A stretch of DNA of 59,384 bases from CAXTEJ01 sp964243295 (GTDB lineage: Bacteria > Actinomycetota > Actinomycetes > Actinomycetales > Angustibacteraceae): contig CAXTEJ010000019.1 in assembly GCA_964243295.1 (NCBI GenBank), positions 1 to 59,384 on the forward strand, given 5' to 3'. Both the position numbers and the translations under genes were made by a program. The notes below the pieces were generated by a model, which did no database searches, was not told where the DNA came from, and worked only from the letters and a program-made list of their open reading frames with translations. This document shows positions 17,155 to 25,166 of the stretch, piece after piece. Each line of letters begins with the position of its first letter. The stretch's first letter is position 1.

Positions 17155-18051
17155 ATGAAACCCGACACACCGGCGCGGGCGGACGACGTCGAGCGAGCCC
17201 ACCTGGACGATCCGGCCGACACGACCTGGATCATCTACCGCGTCACGCCGTCGACCGACCTGTTGCCTGTGGCGCAACGGTTCTGGATCCCGGTGTGGTC
17301 GGTGCCACCCGGCCTGGAGTCGCCGCAGCAGGTGCTGCAGCACCCGGTCGCGCTGATCGTCGTCAGCGGGGACTACGCCCGGTTCTACGGCGTCGTCGCG
17401 GGGCTGTCCACCACCACGCTCAGCGGTGACGGCTGGGCTGCGGGCGTCATGCTCACCCCCGCCGCAGGCTGGTTGCTGGCGGGGCGTCCGATGACCGAGC
17501 TCACCGACCGCCACGTCGACGTCGCGGAGGTGATGGGGGACGACGCCGGTGCCCGGCTGACCGCGCGCGTGCGCGCGGCCATGCACACCGACCCGCGGTC
17601 GCCCCGCGCCCACGCGGCCGCCGTCGCGGCCTTCGAGGACGTGCTGCGGCCGCTGCTGCCGGTGGACGAGGAGGGCCTGCTCGTGAACCGGGTGGTCGAG
17701 CTGGTCATGGGCGACGCCGCGCTCGTGCGCGTCGACGAGCTGGCTGCCCGGGTAGGCCTGACGCCCCGCTCGCTGGAGCGGCTGACCCGCCGGCGCCTCG
17801 GGCTCACGCCCAAGTGGCTGGTGCAGCGGCGGCGGCTGCACGAGGCGGCCGAGCTGCTGCGGCGCGGGGGCACGGCGCTCACGGACGTCGCAGCCGCCCT
17901 CGGGTACGCCGACCAGGCCCACTTCACGCGGGATTTCGCGCGGGTGACCGGCGCGACGCCGGGAGCCTTCGCCGCCCGGTACGCCGCCGGTCCCCCCGCG
18001 TCGGTGCGCCCGGGGGAGAAACGACCCGAGCCGCCACCGGGGACGGCATGA
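17155..18051 (+). CDS. AraC family transcriptional regulator
   Basis: ATG 17155 with GGGAGG about 9 bases upstream gives 298 residues. The C-terminal 100 residues hold the two AraC helix-turn-helix units (VDELAARVGLTPRSLERLTR and TALTDVAAALGYADQAHFTR, then DFARVTGATPGAF). The N-terminal 170 residues resemble the DUF6597 sensory type (IPVWSVPPGLESPQQVLQHP) and probably bind a small ligand. A 30-residue Pro/Arg-rich tail follows the HTH. It is divergent from the DinB-type gene, its likely target. The ligand is unknown. Confidence 0.88.
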   Translation: MKPDTPARADDVERAHLDDPADTTWIIYRVTPSTDLLPVAQRFWIPVWSVPPGLESPQQVLQHPVALIVVSGDYARFYGVVAGLSTTTLSGDGWAAGVMLTPAAGWLLAGRPMTELTDRHVDVAEVMGDDAGARLTARVRAAMHTDPRSPRAHAAAVAAFEDVLRPLLPVDEEGLLVNRVVELVMGDAALVRVDELAARVGLTPRSLERLTRRRLGLTPKWLVQRRRLHEAAELLRRGGTALTDVAAALGYADQAHFTRDFARVTGATPGAFAARYAAGPPASVRPGEKRPEPPPGTA

Positions 18052-18141
18052 CCGGGACGAGCAGCAGCGGCGCCGCGACGCCCGATGCGCCTCAGGCCTG
18101 ACCTCACGCCGCCAGCCGGGGAGCGTGGACGCGGTTCGTGC

Positions 18142-18792
18142 TCAGCCCGCCGCCGTCCTGACCTTGCGCAGGCGGCGCACCACCAGCCAGCCGACGAAGC
18201 CGACGATCACGGCGTACAGCGCGTAGTTGAGGTAGGTCGAGTACTCCTCGGCCTGCTGCCACTGCGACCCGAGCAGGTAGCCCGCGCCGATGAGCAGCAC
18301 GTTCCACACCAGCGTGCCGGCCGTCGTGAACGCCACGAAGCGGCCGAAGGGCATGGACGCCGCGCCGGCCGGCAGCGAGATGAGGCTGCGGACGCCGGGG
18401 ATCAGCCGGCCGAAGAACACCGAGATCCCGCCGTGCCGCGCGAACCAGGCGATGGCGCGGTCGACGTCCTCGCGGTCAACCAGCGGGATGCGCGCGACCA
18501 GCCGCGCCGCGCGGTCCTCGCCCAGCCGGCGCGCCACCTCGTAGAGCAGCACCGCCCCGAGGACCCCACCCGCCGTGGCCGAGACCACGACCGCCAGCAG
18601 CCCCATCCGCCCGCGCTCGGCGAGGTAGCCCGCGAGCGGCAGCACCACCTCGCTGGGTATCGGCGGGAACACCGTCTCCAGCGCCGTCAGCAGTCCCACG
18701 CCCCACGCGCCGAGCGCGACCATGACGTCGGCGACCCAGCCGGACAGGCCCGACAGCTCAATCACCTGCTCCAGGGTACGGGGAGCCCTCAC
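18142..18792 (-). CDS. DedA family membrane protein
   Basis: The protein has up to 216 residues from GTG 18792; GTG 18765 is a plausible shorter start. It is a DedA/SNARE-associated integral membrane protein, shown by LETVFPPIPSEVVLPLAGYL near the N-terminus and the hallmark FFGRLIPGVRSLISLPAG with its conserved Arg-Gly pattern. Four to five hydrophobic segments are visible. Family members are undecaprenyl phosphate or phospholipid flippases that matter for envelope homeostasis. It stands alone. Confidence 0.9.
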   Translation of the reverse strand: MRAPRTLEQVIELSGLSGWVADVMVALGAWGVGLLTALETVFPPIPSEVVLPLAGYLAERGRMGLLAVVVSATAGGVLGAVLLYEVARRLGEDRAARLVARIPLVDREDVDRAIAWFARHGGISVFFGRLIPGVRSLISLPAGAASMPFGRFVAFTTAGTLVWNVLLIGAGYLLGSQWQQAEEYSTYLNYALYAVIVGFVGWLVVRRLRKVRTAAG

Positions 18793-18905
18793 GCCCGCCC
18801 GGCCACCGAACCCGCCCCGGCGAGAGGTCCGGATCGAGGTGTCATGCGCCGTCCCAGTCGGCAGCCCCGGTCGCGGGTCAGGCGTCCGGGGAGCATGCTG
18901 CGGCG

Positions 18906-19157
18906 ATGAGCGAGCACACGCCGCAGGCGCAGGACGACCACGAAGTCTGGCGCCGCCTCGCGCCGTCCGGGCTGCTGCTCGTCGGCGCGGGCGTCTGCGT
19001 CGTGAGCGACGCGTCCAGCCGTCGGGCGTCGGGCACGGGCGTCGGCTCGTGGGTGGCTGAGGGCACGGTCGGGCTGGTGCTTCTCAACGCCGGGCTCTCG
19101 CTGTTCGGCGAGGCCGTCAAGCGACGGGCGCTGTACGACGTCGCCACCCGCGGCTGA
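18906..19157 (+). CDS. Small two-helix membrane protein, unknown function
   Basis: This 83-residue frame starts at ATG 18906 with GGGGAG about 11 bases upstream. After a polar start (MSEHTPQAQDDHEVWRRLAP) come two hydrophobic segments (SGLLLVGAGVCVVSDA and GTVGLVLLNAGLSLFGEAV) and a short basic end. I recognise no family. Its codon use matches its neighbours and it fills an otherwise empty gap, so it is probably real. Confidence 0.6.
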   Translation: MSEHTPQAQDDHEVWRRLAPSGLLLVGAGVCVVSDASSRRASGTGVGSWVAEGTVGLVLLNAGLSLFGEAVKRRALYDVATRG

Positions 19158-19226
19158 GCGCCGTCGCGAGCGTCGCGTCAGGGCGCCGTCGGGGCCGGTG
19201 CGCGTGCCCGCGGCGGCCCGTCCTCG

Positions 19227-19679
19227 TCAGACCGTCTGCACCGTGATCGAGGCGGTGCACGAGGCGAGATCGCGCAGCAGTCGGCCCCGCTCCGACCCCG
19301 TCAGGTGGTCGAGCATGCGCTCCTCGACCGCGTGGACGGCGGCGCTGGCCGTTCGGAGCCGGCGCTGGCCCGCGGGGGTCAGCGCGGCGGGCAGGGCGCG
19401 ACCGTGCGGCGCCGTGGTCGGACGGGTGAGCAGGCCGCGGTCGTGCAGCCCGCGCAGGACGGCGTGCATCGACTGGCGGGTGACGAACGCGCCGCGGGCC
19501 AGCTCGGCGCCGGACAGGTCGGGCTGGCGACCGAGCAGCTCCAGGCAGGCGTACTGCGGCACGGTCAGGTCCAGCGGGCGCAGTGCGGCGTCCATGGCCA
19601 GTCGCAGTGCGGCAGCGGCCCGCTTCAGCGCGTAGCCCACCGACAGGTCGAGGTCGCCGACGGTCTTCTCTTGACTCAT
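19227..19679 (-). CDS. MarR family transcriptional regulator
   Basis: The preferred start is ATG 19679 (MSQEKTVGDLDLSVGYALKR), 150 residues; six extra upstream codons are possible. The winged helix reads LTVPQYACLELLGRQPDLSG, AELARGAFVTRQSMHAVLRG and LHDRGLLTRPTTAPHGRALP (wing), in normal MarR order, flanked by dimer helices. Two identical-format palindromes lie between its start and the divergent glyoxalase-like gene, so it almost certainly controls both. No conserved redox cysteine is evident, which suggests a small-ligand rather than a thiol mechanism. Confidence 0.9.
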   Translation of the reverse strand: MSQEKTVGDLDLSVGYALKRAAAALRLAMDAALRPLDLTVPQYACLELLGRQPDLSGAELARGAFVTRQSMHAVLRGLHDRGLLTRPTTAPHGRALPAALTPAGQRRLRTASAAVHAVEERMLDHLTGSERGRLLRDLASCTASITVQTV

Positions 19680-19721
19680 GTCAGCATCCTGACACACACT
19701 TCGTATGTCAATCTCCTGACA
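19679..19721. promoter_or_regulatory. Twin MarR operators (TGTCA-N6-TGACA)
   Basis: Bases 19679-19694 and 19706-19721 both read TGTCA, six bases, TGACA, with centres 27 bases apart, in the 60-base gap between the MarR gene and the VOC gene. The first overlaps the MarR start codon. Two matching palindromes between divergent genes is the expected layout for an autoregulated MarR switch. Confidence 0.65.
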
Positions 19722-19739
19722 TCAACGGACAGGACTGCC

Positions 19740-20111
19740 ATGACCGTGACCGGACCGACCTTCATCGCGCTGCAGGTGCGCGACCTCGAGCGCGCTGCCG
19801 CCTTCTACGAGGCGCACCTCGGCCTGCGTCGAGTCACCCCAGCACCGCCCGGAGCGGTGGTCTTCGACACGACCCCGGTCTCGTTCGCCGTCCGCGAGCC
19901 GCTGCCCGGGGTCGACCTGGACGCCGCGACGCCCCGCCCCGGTGTCGGCGTCGCCGTGTGGATGCACGCCGACGACGCCCAGGCCCAGCACGACGCGCTC
20001 GTGGCCGCCGGGGTCCCGATCCTGGGCGAGCCGTTCGACGGGCCCTTCGGACGCACCTTCACCTTCACCGACCCCGACGGCTACGCGGTCACCGTCCACG
20101 ACCAGCCGTGA
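19740..20111 (+). CDS. VOC family (glyoxalase/bleomycin-resistance fold) protein
   Basis: ATG 19740 gives 123 residues, one VOC module: FIALQVRDLERAAAFYEAHL at the start and FGRTFTFTDPDGYAVTVHDQ at the end, the usual paired beta-alpha-beta-beta-beta repeats. One domain suggests a homodimer. The final part carries the customary DPDG turn; the ligand-binding acid normally in the last strand is replaced (VTVHDQ). It could be a glyoxalase, a dioxygenase-like enzyme or an antibiotic-binding protein. Under the MarR operators it is probably inducible. Confidence 0.85.
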   Translation: MTVTGPTFIALQVRDLERAAAFYEAHLGLRRVTPAPPGAVVFDTTPVSFAVREPLPGVDLDAATPRPGVGVAVWMHADDAQAQHDALVAAGVPILGEPFDGPFGRTFTFTDPDGYAVTVHDQP

Positions 20112-20136
20112 CGTGCATGGGCGGACGGCCCGAGTC

Positions 20137-21003
20137 ATGACCAGCCACACCACGACGGTGCAGGTGCTCGGCCCGTGGTCGCTCGCCACCAGCCGCACGT
20201 TCTGGGAGGGCTTCGCGCCCGGAGCGCTCTTTCGCCGGGACGACACCACGACCCTGAGCACCGTCTTCCGGGTCGAGGCGGACTGGTCCCGGGCGGAGGT
20301 CCGGGCGGTCCAGCACGACGGTGCCGCGCGCCTCACGATGACGGGCGACGGTGACCTCGACGCCGCCGCCGAGCAGACCCTCCGGTTCCTGTCGCTGGAC
20401 GTCGACGCCCGCGGCTGGCCGGATGTGGGCGACCGCGACCCGGTCATCGCCGACGCGCAGGCGCGGCTGCCCGGGCTGCGGCCGTGCGGCTTCCACTCGC
20501 CCTACGAGGCAGCCGCCTGGGCGGTGCTGTCACAGCGCGTTCGCATCGTGCAGGCGGCCCGGCTGCGGACCGATCTGATCGACCGGCACGGCGAGGGCGG
20601 TGCCTTCCCCGCACCGCTCACCCTTCGCGACCTCGACCTCGACCTGCCCGGCCGCAAGGCCCAGTACCTAGGCGCGGTCGCCGAGGCGGCCCTCGAGGGC
20701 AGGCTGGACGCAGCGACCCTCCGCTCGGCCGAGCCGCGCCAGGCCCTGCACGACCTCCAGCAGGTCAGGGGCCTTGGCCCGTTCGCCGCCGAGCTCGTCC
20801 TGGTCCGCGGCGCGAACGCCCCCGACGTCCTGCCGGTGAACGAGAAGCGACTGGCCGACGAGGTCCGTCGGCTGTACGGGACCGACAGCGAGCTGACCCA
20901 GACCGCCGAGCGCTGGCGGCCGTTCCGCAGCTGGGCGGCCGTCCACGTGCGCGCCCTGCGCGAGCTGCGCACCCAGGAGATCAGCGGCTCCCCGGCCGGC
21001 TGA
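20137..21003 (+). CDS. AlkA-like HhH-GPD DNA glycosylase, active site altered
   Basis: ATG 20137 gives 288 residues and lies 25 bases after the VOC gene. The HhH-GPD core is clear: FHSPYEAAAWAVLSQRV, then the helix-hairpin-helix LQQVRGLGPFAAELVLVRG. Such enzymes remove alkylated bases. In E. coli AlkA the hairpin is followed by a loop with the catalytic Asp (LPDD). Here the equivalent reads DVLPVNEKRL, so the Asp position holds Asn or Glu. The protein may use the Glu, may belong to a variant subfamily, or may be inactive. The N-terminal 110 residues resemble the AlkA TBP-like domain. Confidence 0.82.
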   Translation: MTSHTTTVQVLGPWSLATSRTFWEGFAPGALFRRDDTTTLSTVFRVEADWSRAEVRAVQHDGAARLTMTGDGDLDAAAEQTLRFLSLDVDARGWPDVGDRDPVIADAQARLPGLRPCGFHSPYEAAAWAVLSQRVRIVQAARLRTDLIDRHGEGGAFPAPLTLRDLDLDLPGRKAQYLGAVAEAALEGRLDAATLRSAEPRQALHDLQQVRGLGPFAAELVLVRGANAPDVLPVNEKRLADEVRRLYGTDSELTQTAERWRPFRSWAAVHVRALRELRTQEISGSPAG

Positions 21004-21127
21004 TGTCCCCGGCGTCCGGCCGTAACCGGCAGCGGGATCCCCCGCGCCGCAGCCGTTGGGCACGTGCGAATGCCGTGCGACACGAGACGGAGGCGGTTCT
21101 GCGCGCGGACCGCACCGCAACGACGCG

Positions 21128-21898
21128 TCAGACGGTCAGGCTCGTCCCCGTCAGCTCCGTGCAGGCGGCGAGCAGCCCGTCCTGCACATCGACGTCGTAC
21201 GTCGCCTCGTGGGCTCGCTTGTCCGTCCGCTGGCCGAAGTAGCGACCGGTCACCGTGACACCCGGCTCGTCGCTGGTGGCCAGCCACACCTGGGTGTCAG
21301 CGCCCTCGGGCAGCGCGCCCGGCGCCCCGCTGCCGCCCATGTTCGTCTTGATCCAGCCCGGGTCGACCGCGTTGCTCAGCGCGCTCGGCAGCAGCCTGGC
21401 GACCGCGAAGGCCAGCGCGACGTCCCAGGTCTTGCTGTCGCTGTAGGCCTGGTCGCCGTCCCACGCGCGGCGCGTGAACTGCAGGTCGGTGAGGTCGGCG
21501 CTGCCCCGCGCCTGCAGGCCCGACGTCAGGTAGATCAGGCGCTGCGGCGGCGTCATCAGCGCGGTCAGCAGGTACGGCGCCACGACGTTGACGGCGAAGG
21601 TGCGCTCGATGCCGTCGGTCGTCTCGGTGCGCGCGTCCGCCGCGCCGACACCCGCGTTGTGGATCACGACGTCGAAGGGGCCGCTCGTCTCGGCCGCCTG
21701 CGCGAGCGACCGCACCTGCTCGAGCGAGGCCAGGTCACCCACGAGGACGTCGGCAGCCCCTGGCACGGCGGCGCGCGCGTCGTCCGCCCTGCTGTCGTTG
21801 CGGGCGTGCAGCACCACGTCGTGGCCCAGTGCCACCAGCGCGCGGGCCGTCTCGGCGCCGATGCCGTCGCTCGAGCCGGTGACGAGGATGCGGGACAT
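21128..21898 (-). CDS. Short-chain dehydrogenase/reductase (SDR)
   Basis: ATG 21898 gives 256 residues. The cofactor turn TGSSDGIG is at 7-14 (NADPH-type spacing), the NAG motif reads VIHNAGVG, the catalytic Ser is in YLTSG, and the Tyr-Lys pair is AYSDSK (YxxxK). This resembles the retinol-dehydrogenase-like SDRs of actinobacteria. The C-terminal half (DPGWIKTNMGG) is the usual substrate loop. Substrate unknown. It stands alone and converges with the AlkA-like gene. Confidence 0.92.
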   Translation of the reverse strand: MSRILVTGSSDGIGAETARALVALGHDVVLHARNDSRADDARAAVPGAADVLVGDLASLEQVRSLAQAAETSGPFDVVIHNAGVGAADARTETTDGIERTFAVNVVAPYLLTALMTPPQRLIYLTSGLQARGSADLTDLQFTRRAWDGDQAYSDSKTWDVALAFAVARLLPSALSNAVDPGWIKTNMGGSGAPGALPEGADTQVWLATSDEPGVTVTGRYFGQRTDKRAHEATYDVDVQDGLLAACTELTGTSLTV

Positions 21899-21948
21899 GA
21901 AGCCTCCGTGGATGCGTTGCAGGGCAGCGGTTCGTCACTACCCCGAAC

Positions 21949-22416
21949 CTAGCCGGGCGGCTCCGGCGTCGCCTGCGCAGCTGTGGGGGTGCCGGTCGAC
22001 GACGCCTGCCGGGCGGCCTCGTGCAGCGCCTGCGTCGTGCGCCGCCGCATGCTCTTCCACGACCACACCTCACTGGTCGTGCCCGCTGCGAACTCCTTGG
22101 CCAGCGGCGACCACGCCGCGGGCGGCACCACGCCGTCGTAGCTGCCGAACACCTCCGCCCGGCCTGGCGCGAACACCTCGAACCGCACCAGTGCCTCGGC
22201 GAGCACCGCTCGGCCCCGCAGGTCGTGCCCCACCGGCAGCCGGTCGCTGCGCCAGTCGAGCACGCCGGTGACGAAGTGCGTGTAGGCGCCGGACCCACCG
22301 TCCTTGAGTCCGCGCACCTGCAGCACCGCGAGGTCACCGTTCTTCAGCCGCACCGACCACAGGTCGCCGAGCGAGAGGTTGCTCGTCGACGCCGGCACGA
22401 ACGGGTAGCGCTTCAC
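21949..22416 (-). CDS. Conserved hypothetical protein, 155 residues
   Basis: ATG 22416 starts MKRYPFVPASTSNLSLGDLW; the next part (SVRLKNGDLAVLQVRGLKDG) looks like a small beta-barrel opening of the kind seen in Imm26-like proteins, but the match is weak and I do not assign it. The middle is rich in aromatic residues and the C-terminal 25 residues are low-complexity (Ala/Thr/Pro). No signal peptide or membrane span. It stands between the SDR and udgX genes on the same strand. Confidence 0.65.
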   Translation of the reverse strand: MKRYPFVPASTSNLSLGDLWSVRLKNGDLAVLQVRGLKDGGSGAYTHFVTGVLDWRSDRLPVGHDLRGRAVLAEALVRFEVFAPGRAEVFGSYDGVVPPAAWSPLAKEFAAGTTSEVWSWKSMRRRTTQALHEAARQASSTGTPTAAQATPEPPG

Positions 22417-22461
22417 CTGCTCGAGGCTAGTCGCGGGGTCGGCTGGCGCCGCACGGCCGGC

Positions 22462-23106
22462 TCAGGCGACCAGGCCCGCGACGACGACCAGGTCGGCGAC
22501 CAGGGCCGCGTAGGCAGCCGGCCGGTCGGCGTCCGGCACCCGCAGCACGGACGACGGGTGCACCGTCGGGACGAAGCGGCGTTCGCCGGACGGCGTGGAG
22601 CGCACCAGCAGCTGGCCGCGCTGCCTGGTCACCTTGACGTCGGGGCCGATGACCGACCGAGCGGCCGTCGCGCCGAGCGCCACGACCAGCTGCGGGTCGA
22701 CCGCGGCGATCTCCGCCTCGACCCAGGGCCGGCAGGCGGAGATGTGCGCCAGCTCGGGCGTCTGGTGGATGCGCCGGTTGCCGGTCGGCGTGAACCGGAA
22801 GTGCTTGACCGCGTTGGTGACGTAGACGTCGGCTCGAGCGAGGCCCGCCTCGTCGACCGCCCGCTGCAGCAGCGTGCCCGCCGGGCCGACGAAGGGGATG
22901 CCCCGCTGGTCCTCGACGTCACCGGGCTGCTCACCCACCAGCACCACCTTGGCCTGCGGGTTGCCGGCCGAGAACACGACCTGCGTCGCCGGCTCCCACA
23001 GCTCGCACCCGCGGCACGACGGCGCGGCAGTCCGCAGCGCGCCGACGTCCGCCTGCTGCGGCACCCACCCCTGCGCCCCGGGGCGCTCCACCGCGTTCGC
23101 TGCCAT
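22462..23106 (-). CDS. udgX: UdgX-type uracil-DNA glycosylase
   Basis: ATG 23106 gives 214 residues; an SD is not obvious. The iron-sulphur-cluster uracil-DNA glycosylase fold is clear: CRGCELW, the GEQPGD loop, PFVGPAG, and HPSSVLR near the end. Between strand and helix it has KHFRFTPTGNRRIHQTP. This R-loop with the histidine of the RRIH motif (His114) defines UdgX, which forms a covalent adduct with the abasic site after removing uracil. The usual motif is KRRIH; here the first Lys is Asn. It is divergent from the phosphoribosyltransferase gene. Confidence 0.9.
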   Translation of the reverse strand: MAANAVERPGAQGWVPQQADVGALRTAAPSCRGCELWEPATQVVFSAGNPQAKVVLVGEQPGDVEDQRGIPFVGPAGTLLQRAVDEAGLARADVYVTNAVKHFRFTPTGNRRIHQTPELAHISACRPWVEAEIAAVDPQLVVALGATAARSVIGPDVKVTRQRGQLLVRSTPSGERRFVPTVHPSSVLRVPDADRPAAYAALVADLVVVAGLVA

Positions 23107-23272
23107 GCGGCCACGCTGCCACGCCCGGCAGCCGAGGGCGCGACGTCGTAGCGCTGCGACGGAGAAGTCGGAGCGTGCCCACGAGAGCGCGCGCTCACGA
23201 GCAGACGCGTGACACACGCCCGACACCTGCCCGTGCCAGGCTGGAGGCCCACGCTCGACGACGAGGAGTGCC

Positions 23273-23746
23273 GTGCGCGAGACGCTGACCTGGCCGATGT
23301 TCGCCGACGCCTCGCGAGACCTCGCGAGGCAGGTGGTGGCCGACGGGTACGAGCCCGACCTGCTGCTGTCGGTGGCGCGGGGAGGACTGCTGCTCGCGGG
23401 CACCATGAGCTATGCGCTCGGCGTGAAGAGCGTCCACGTGGTCAACGTCGAGTTCTACACCGGCGTTGACGAGCGGCTCGAGATGCCGGTGGTGCTGCCG
23501 CCGGTGCCGCGCGAGGTCGACCTGTCAGGCATGCGGGTGCTGGTGGTGGACGACGTCGCCGACACCGGCGGGACGCTGGAGGTCGTGCAGCGGCTGTGCG
23601 CCGGCACCGTGGCGGCCTGTCGCACGGCCGTGGTCTACCAGAAGCCGTCGTCGACGGTGGCGTGCGACTACGTCTGGCGCACGACCGACCGCTGGATCGA
23701 CTTCCCGTGGTCGAGCGAGGTCGCCCTCGCCGGCATCAGGGCGTGA
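23273..23746 (+). CDS. Phosphoribosyltransferase family protein
   Basis: GTG 23273 has GAGGAG about 4 bases upstream. The product is 157 residues. The type I PRTase fold shows the PRPP loop VLVVDDVADTGGTLE (about 91-105), preceded by SVARGGLLLAGTMSY (pyrophosphate loop) and a flexible-loop region with VEFYTG. It resembles archaeal-type and actinobacterial hypoxanthine/xanthine PRTases, including the final aromatic hood (WIDFPWSSE). The base specificity cannot be given. Only nine bases separate its end from the convergent Rieske gene. Confidence 0.87.
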   Translation: MRETLTWPMFADASRDLARQVVADGYEPDLLLSVARGGLLLAGTMSYALGVKSVHVVNVEFYTGVDERLEMPVVLPPVPREVDLSGMRVLVVDDVADTGGTLEVVQRLCAGTVAACRTAVVYQKPSSTVACDYVWRTTDRWIDFPWSSEVALAGIRA

Positions 23747-23755
23747 CGAGCGAGG

Positions 23756-24631
23756 TCAGCTCACCGGGCTGGTGCGCAGCCCGCGCTCCTCGTCGCGGCG
23801 CACCAGCACGCGACCGTCCTGCACGCGCGCCTCGAACGGCTCCTGCGGCCGGGTGGCCGGGCCCTGGCGCACCGACCCGTCCTCGAGGCTGAAGCTGCTC
23901 TGGTGCCACGGGCAGACGATGCAGCCGTCCGCGACCTCGCCCTCGTGCAGCGGGGCCCCGCGGTGGGTGCACCGGTCGGCGATGGCGCGGATCGCCGTCC
24001 CGTCGCGGACCAGCAGGACGGGCTCGTCGCCGGCGTGGCCACCGAACGGCTTGCCGGGCAGCAGGTCGGTGTCGGCGCAGACGTCGACCCAGTCGGTCGG
24101 GAAGGACTCGAACGCGGTGGTGTCGACACCGACGCCCATCGCGTAGGTCAGGTGACCGCCGAGCCACCCGCCGACGCCGAGCACGCTGTAGCCGGCGACC
24201 GCGAGCAGCTGCCCCCTGCCGCCACGGCGGCGCGCGACGTACGACCCGGTGAACAGCGCGAGGCCGGTGACGTTGGACAGGGCGTGGACCAGGCCCACGC
24301 GCCGCTCAGCCCCCTGGGTCTCGCTCCAGTCCGACCAGCCGGTCAGCGCGGTGGGCAGCGCCGACAGCAGCCCGAAGCCGATGAGCGTGCGGCTGGCCCG
24401 GCGCTCGCCGGTGAGATCAAGTGCGAGCGCGCCGGTGAAGGTGCCGATCGGCACGGTCACGAGGAGAGGATGCGCCGGGTGCCCGATCTGGGTGCCGGAC
24501 AGCGTGTCCTTCACCGTCCCCTGGGGGATCAGCGAGGTCACCTTCTGGACGACGTCAGCGACGCCGTCCAGGGCGGTCGAGTGCTCGACGGCACCCACGA
24601 GACGGTCGAGCAGGGCAGGCATCGCTGGCAT
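23756..24631 (-). CDS. DUF2231 membrane domain fused to a Rieske [2Fe-2S] domain
   Basis: ATG 24631 gives 291 residues. The N-terminal 165 residues form a DUF2231-type four-span membrane domain (IGHPAHPLLVTVPIGTF with conserved His, then ALTGWSDW). The C-terminal 110 residues are a ferredoxin-type Rieske domain: CTHRGAPL and CPWHQSSF supply the two Cys and two His ligands. The fusion puts a cytoplasmic one-electron carrier on a membrane anchor that could bind haem or quinone (inference). It stands alone; no partner oxygenase or reductase adjoins it. Confidence 0.88.
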   Translation of the reverse strand: MPAMPALLDRLVGAVEHSTALDGVADVVQKVTSLIPQGTVKDTLSGTQIGHPAHPLLVTVPIGTFTGALALDLTGERRASRTLIGFGLLSALPTALTGWSDWSETQGAERRVGLVHALSNVTGLALFTGSYVARRRGGRGQLLAVAGYSVLGVGGWLGGHLTYAMGVGVDTTAFESFPTDWVDVCADTDLLPGKPFGGHAGDEPVLLVRDGTAIRAIADRCTHRGAPLHEGEVADGCIVCPWHQSSFSLEDGSVRQGPATRPQEPFEARVQDGRVLVRRDEERGLRTSPVS

Positions 24632-24695
24632 GGCTCAGGTGTAGGCCACCGGCGCCCGCGTGGCAAGACGGGCGCGGTCGGCCCGGTGGAAAGGG

Positions 24696-25058
24696 TCAGA
24701 CCGCAACGAACGCGTCAAGCGCGTCGAGCAGCAGACGCAGCGCCTCGCTGGGCTGGCGGAGGGTGACCTGCAGCCCGCTGCTCATCAGGCGCAGCACGAA
24801 GCGCAGGCCCGCGGAGTCGCAGAACGTGACGTGCGAGCCGTCGAGGACCACGGGCAGGTGCAGCTCGTCGAGGTCGTCGAGCAGCTGGCTCAGCTCGTCG
24901 GCCAGGGTGGTGTCAATGTCACCGTGCAGCCACACCACGACGTGGTCGGCCTCGACCAGCGCGACGGCCTCACCGTGAGGGATCCCGATATCAGGGACCG
25001 GGCCTGCGACGACTCGGGTCTGAAACCGCGGGAAGAGCGAGGCGAAGTGGTGACTCAT
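24696..25058 (-). CDS. STAS-domain protein (anti-sigma factor antagonist type)
   Basis: ATG 25058 with GGGAG six bases upstream; 120 residues. One STAS domain: VVWLHGDIDTTLADELSQLL at the start and VVLDGSHVTFCDSAGLRFVL, where the Ser in DSAG is the usual phosphorylation site of SpoIIAA/RsbV-like proteins. It would bind an anti-sigma kinase when unphosphorylated and free a sigma factor. No kinase is adjacent; a SigB/F-family sigma factor lies in this window at 52749, but a link is only inference. Confidence 0.85.
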   Translation of the reverse strand: MSHHFASLFPRFQTRVVAGPVPDIGIPHGEAVALVEADHVVVWLHGDIDTTLADELSQLLDDLDELHLPVVLDGSHVTFCDSAGLRFVLRLMSSGLQVTLRQPSEALRLLLDALDAFVAV

Positions 25059-25166
25059 GGGGGTGCTCCCAGCTCGATTCGGGCTGGGCCGCACCTCTGG
25101 ACCCATCACTACGGTAACCGCCCCGTGCCCGTCCGTAAAGGCCCGTGGGCGATCAGACTTACGCAG

